Translations under genes and position numbers: made by a program
The notes under the pieces: model-generated
What the model was told of the DNA's origin: nothing
Databases searched by the model: none
The model's input: the letters and a program-made list of their open reading frames with translations, nothing else
Shown here: one piece after another, positions 5,249 to 7,709 of the stretch
How positions within the stretch are numbered: the stretch's first letter is position 1
Layout of the letters: the number at the start of each line of letters is the position of its first letter
Source of the DNA: QPJE01 sp051747745
GTDB taxonomy: Bacteria; Bacillota; Halanaerobiia; Halanaerobiales; Halanaerobiaceae
Direction: 5' to 3'
Assembly: GCA_051747745.1 (NCBI GenBank)
Contig: JBNJGL010000076.1
Span: forward strand, 1 to 7,709
DNA length: 7,709 nucleotides

Positions 5249-6436
5249 ATGAAGAAAAAGGACTTAGATTTTCAGACAATGACTATACATGGAGGGGCAG
5301 AAGGGAAAAATGCCAATAATGCTTTAAATCCTCCAATTTATCAGACAAGCACATTTGTTTTCGATGATTTAGAACATGTCGAAAAAGTAATGTCATTTGA
5401 AAGTGATGACTATGTTTATACAAGGGGAAATAACCCGACTCTGAGGCTGTTCGAAAATAGAATGACAGAACTGGAAAAAGGAAAAGGAGCGGTGGCCTTT
5501 TCTTCTGGAATGGCAGCAATAAGTTCTGTATTGTTTTCTTTAACAAAACCGGGAGATAATGTAATAGTAAATAAAACACTTTATGGATCCAGTTATAATG
5601 TAGCTACAAAACTTCTGCCTGAATATAGTGTAGATTACAAAATTGCTGATTTGAGCAGGACAGACGAGCTTTATGATTTAATAGATGAAGATACAAAGGT
5701 GATATATTTTGAAACACCTTCCAACCCCAATTTGATGATTATAGATATAGAAAAAGTGGTAGAAATAGCACAGGAAAAGGGTGTTAAAGTAGTTGTTGAT
5801 AATACTTTTGCCACACCGTATTTTCAGCGACCACTTACTATGGGAGTAGATGTGGTTGTACATAGTGCTACAAAATATATCTGTGGCCATGGGGATTCAC
5901 TTGGTGGAGTTGCTGTTTCTGAAGATGTAGATTATATTCAGCGGTTAAAATTTGACTATATGTGTGAATTTGGAGGTGTCTTGAGTCCCAGCAATGCCTG
6001 GTTAATGCTTCGGGGATTAAAAACTCTTGCTTTAAGGATGAGGGAACACGAAAAAAACGCTCAGAAAACTGCAGAATTTCTGGTTGGACATAATAAGGTC
6101 AAAGAGGTTTTTTATCCGGGACTTAAAGATTTTGAAGGACATGAAACAGCACAAAAACAGATGGATGGTTTTGGAGCAATGATCAGTTTTGAAATAGACG
6201 GCAGTTTTGAAGATGCCAAAAAATTTATTAATTCTGTAAAACTGGCTCAGCTGGCAGTATCTCTTGGCGACTGTGAAACATTAATAGAGCTTCCAGCGGC
6301 TATGACCCACCGCGGTTATCCTGAAGAAAAGCTGGCCCAGTTTGGACTGACAAAAAGTATGATCAGAATTTCAATTGGACTGGAACATTATCAGGATATA
6401 ATTGATGATCTTGATAATGCACTTTCACAAATATAA
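5249..6436 (+). CDS. Cys/Met-metabolism PLP enzyme, methionine gamma-lyase-like
   Basis: A 395-residue fold-type I pyridoxal-phosphate enzyme of the Cys/Met metabolism family (gamma-lyases, cystathionine gamma-synthase, O-acetylhomoserine sulfhydrylase). Seen: phosphate-binding YTR (57-59) and SGM (86-88), stacking Tyr112 in LYG, Asp184 for the pyridine nitrogen, the Schiff-base Lys209 in HSATKY, and carboxylate-binding Arg373 in MIRISIG. The segments GHGD (213-216), GVLSP (243-247) and SLGDCETL (338-345) resemble methionine gamma-lyase more than cystathionine enzymes. However, the residue matching the lyase's Cys116 is Ser114, and its Lys240-Asp241 pair is replaced by Met-Cys. The enzyme may therefore release methanethiol from methionine, or run a gamma-replacement such as capturing methanethiol into methionine. 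ATG 5249 has AAAGAGG (5235-5241) 7 nt upstream. It follows the S-component gene by 58 nt and ends in a terminator, so it is probably the last gene of that transcript. Confidence 0.85.
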   Translation: MKKKDLDFQTMTIHGGAEGKNANNALNPPIYQTSTFVFDDLEHVEKVMSFESDDYVYTRGNNPTLRLFENRMTELEKGKGAVAFSSGMAAISSVLFSLTKPGDNVIVNKTLYGSSYNVATKLLPEYSVDYKIADLSRTDELYDLIDEDTKVIYFETPSNPNLMIIDIEKVVEIAQEKGVKVVVDNTFATPYFQRPLTMGVDVVVHSATKYICGHGDSLGGVAVSEDVDYIQRLKFDYMCEFGGVLSPSNAWLMLRGLKTLALRMREHEKNAQKTAEFLVGHNKVKEVFYPGLKDFEGHETAQKQMDGFGAMISFEIDGSFEDAKKFINSVKLAQLAVSLGDCETLIELPAAMTHRGYPEEKLAQFGLTKSMIRISIGLEHYQDIIDDLDNALSQI

Positions 6437-6440
6437 TTAA

Positions 6441-6496
6441 AATAATTCCAATCCAGAGGCATAATGCCTGCTCTTTGGGTTGGAATTATTATTTTC
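6441..6496 (+). terminator. Rho-independent terminator after the PLP enzyme gene
   Basis: Arms 6441-6458 and 6473-6490 form an 18-bp stem with two G-T pairs (cores TTCCAATCC and GGGTTGGAA). The 14-nt loop contains a small nested GCA/TGC dyad. The 3' arm runs into TTATTTTCT. It starts a few nt after the stop codon. The core resembles the terminator at 821-854. The T-tract is interrupted, so some read-through into the MtnA-like gene is possible. Confidence 0.7.
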
Positions 6497-6538
6497 TCAC
6501 TAACAATAAAATTTCAATATTAATGACTGTATTACACG

Positions 6539-6544
6539 AGGAGG
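6539..6544 (+). promoter_or_regulatory. Consensus ribosome binding site of the MtnA-like gene
   Basis: AGGAGG, a perfect anti-16S match, lies 6 nt before ATG 6551. It is the strongest ribosome site in the window and fixes the start. I see no convincing promoter between the terminator at 6441-6496 and this site. Confidence 0.75.
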
Positions 6545-6550
6545 GAAAAA

Positions 6551-7582
6551 ATGGAGAGAGCAGATAAAGGACTTGCATTTATGCTCCGCTATGAAAATGT
6601 AGCCTGGTATGAAGATGGTAAGGTAAAAATACTTGATAGAAGAATATATCCCAGAAAAGTTGAATACGCTGTGTGTAAAAATCATACAGAGGTGGCCCAG
6701 GCGATAACAGATATGGTAACTCAGAGTGGAGGCCCCTACCTTGCTGCAGCCATGGGGATGGCTCTTGCTGCATATGAAGTTAAAGATAAAACTAAAAAAG
6801 AGCAGATAGAATACTTAAAAAAAGCAGCATATACTCTTTCTCATGCACGTCCAACTACTGTAAAGAGAATGGAGATCGTGGTAAATAGTGCTCTTTCTGT
6901 GGCAGAAAAAGCACTTAAAGCTGGCAGAAAAGCAGATCAGGCTATATTTGAGCATGCACTGGAAGAGGTTAATAATAAATATAAAAGAATAGATAAAATT
7001 GCTGATAATTTAGTTGATTTTTTTCCTGATAAAGGGACAATTATGACACAGTGTTTTGCAGAATCAATAGTTGGCCTTATGCTGAGAGAGGCAGAAAATA
7101 GAGGAAAAGATATTAAAGTAATCTGTCCGGAAACAAGACCATACTTTCAGGGAGCACGTTTAACAGCAAGTGTTGCCTGTGATCAGGGTTTTGATGTAAC
7201 AGTTATAACAGATAATATGCCCGGCTATGTAATGAAGAAAGAAAATGTAGATTTGTTTACCTCTGCAGCAGATGCAATAACTATGGATGGGCATGTGGTA
7301 AATAAAATTGGAACTTTTCAGATTGCCATGGCTGCTCACTATTACGGTATTCCTTATTTTGTGACAGGAGCACCGGACAGGGATCATCCTGATATTGACA
7401 GTGTAGAAATAGAGCAGAGAGATGGAGATTTTGTACTGCAGGCTATGGGTGAAAGAACAGCAATGGAAGGTGTTAAAGGATATTATCCAGCTTTTGATAT
7501 TACACCACCTAAATTTGTAAGTGGAGTTGTTACAGAGAAGGGAATTTATTCTCCCTATGATCTAAACAAATATTATAAATGA
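6551..7582 (+). CDS. mtnA: Methylthioribose-1-phosphate isomerase family protein (MtnA / eIF2B-like)
   Basis: A 343-residue cytosolic aldose-1-phosphate isomerase-like protein. The model reaction converts methylthioribose-1-phosphate, the product of the upstream phosphorylase, to methylthioribulose-1-phosphate. MtnA landmarks in order: RPTTV (100-104); the catalytic Cys168 in MTQC; ETRPYFQGARLTA (194-206), which holds the substrate-binding Gln200; the catalytic Asp241 in AADAI; the NK pair (251-252) in VNKIGTFQ; and the C-terminal IEQRDGD and PAFDITP (314-320). Length is normal for MtnA (about 350). Two family motifs differ: the N-terminal RGAP substrate motif reads SGGP (59-62), and NGD after the catalytic Asp reads DGH (246-248). 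It may therefore be an MtnA paralogue acting on a related sugar-1-phosphate (for example 5-deoxyribose-1-phosphate, the DrdI-type role) rather than classical MtnA. The symbol is family-level. It lies 114 nt after the PLP gene, beyond a terminator, so it is co-transcribed only by read-through or from an unseen promoter. Confidence 0.8.
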   Translation: MERADKGLAFMLRYENVAWYEDGKVKILDRRIYPRKVEYAVCKNHTEVAQAITDMVTQSGGPYLAAAMGMALAAYEVKDKTKKEQIEYLKKAAYTLSHARPTTVKRMEIVVNSALSVAEKALKAGRKADQAIFEHALEEVNNKYKRIDKIADNLVDFFPDKGTIMTQCFAESIVGLMLREAENRGKDIKVICPETRPYFQGARLTASVACDQGFDVTVITDNMPGYVMKKENVDLFTSAADAITMDGHVVNKIGTFQIAMAAHYYGIPYFVTGAPDRDHPDIDSVEIEQRDGDFVLQAMGERTAMEGVKGYYPAFDITPPKFVSGVVTEKGIYSPYDLNKYYK

Positions 7583-7709
7583 TGTAATATTATGAGCAGT
7601 TAAGGTAATATAACTTTTATTATAATATTTTGGTTTTCCCACAAAAAGGTTATCTGCATTCCTAACTCATTAAGTTTGCACCACAGGCACTACGTATTTA
7701 AATAATTCA
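7583..7709. other. Non-coding 3' flank
   Basis: These 127 nt after the MtnA-like gene are AT-rich at first and then of more mixed composition from about 7635. I see no convincing terminator hairpin, promoter, RNA gene or reading frame of note before the window ends. Confidence 0.5.

Noticed and set aside
7676..7700. Promoter-like TTGCAC and TATTTA near the window end
   Set aside because: The spacer is only 13 nt and the -35 match is weak.

Overview
The window is a compact, AT-rich, entirely plus-strand gene cluster. By eye it has heavy A/T codon bias with AGA for Arg and ATA for Ile, strong AGGAGG-type ribosome sites, and some TTG starts. This suggests a low-GC Firmicutes-type anaerobe. A halanaerobial or clostridial relative is my guess from overall flavour only; no taxonomic marker is present.

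Layout: (1) 10-816, a GntR/HutC-type regulator (HTH plus UTRA domain) with its own good promoter and ending in a hairpin terminator at 821-854. (2) 855-1015, an AT-rich control region with a near-perfect palindrome and a weak promoter candidate. (3) 1016-3494, the energizing module of an ECF-type importer: a duplicated ABC ATPase in one chain and the T-component membrane protein, 1 nt apart. (4) 3529-4296, a methylthioadenosine/methylthioinosine phosphorylase family protein. (5) 4299-4350, a long intergenic hairpin. (6) 4393-5190, an ECF substrate-binding (S) component with an unusual C-terminal membrane extension. (7) 5249-6436, a Cys/Met-metabolism PLP enzyme closest to methionine gamma-lyase, ending in a strong hairpin at 6441-6490. 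(8) 6551-7582, a protein of the methylthioribose-1-phosphate isomerase (MtnA)/eIF2B-like family. (9) 7583-7709, a non-coding flank with nothing recognisable.

The genes read together as a sulfur-nucleoside salvage unit. The phosphorylase would split 5'-methylthio(adenosine/inosine) into base plus methylthioribose-1-phosphate. The MtnA-like isomerase would open that sugar to methylthioribulose-1-phosphate. The PLP enzyme would make or consume methanethiol or methionine, and the dedicated ECF transporter would bring in a related compound under GntR control. None of the oxygen-dependent late salvage genes is in the window, which fits (but does not prove) an anaerobic route. Three enzyme or transporter parts carry departures from their family norm at specificity-determining positions: the phosphorylase base-binding loop, the isomerase sugar-phosphate motif and the PLP enzyme substrate residues. 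The true substrates may therefore differ from the textbook ones. No rRNA, tRNA, CRISPR, insertion sequence or broken gene was seen.
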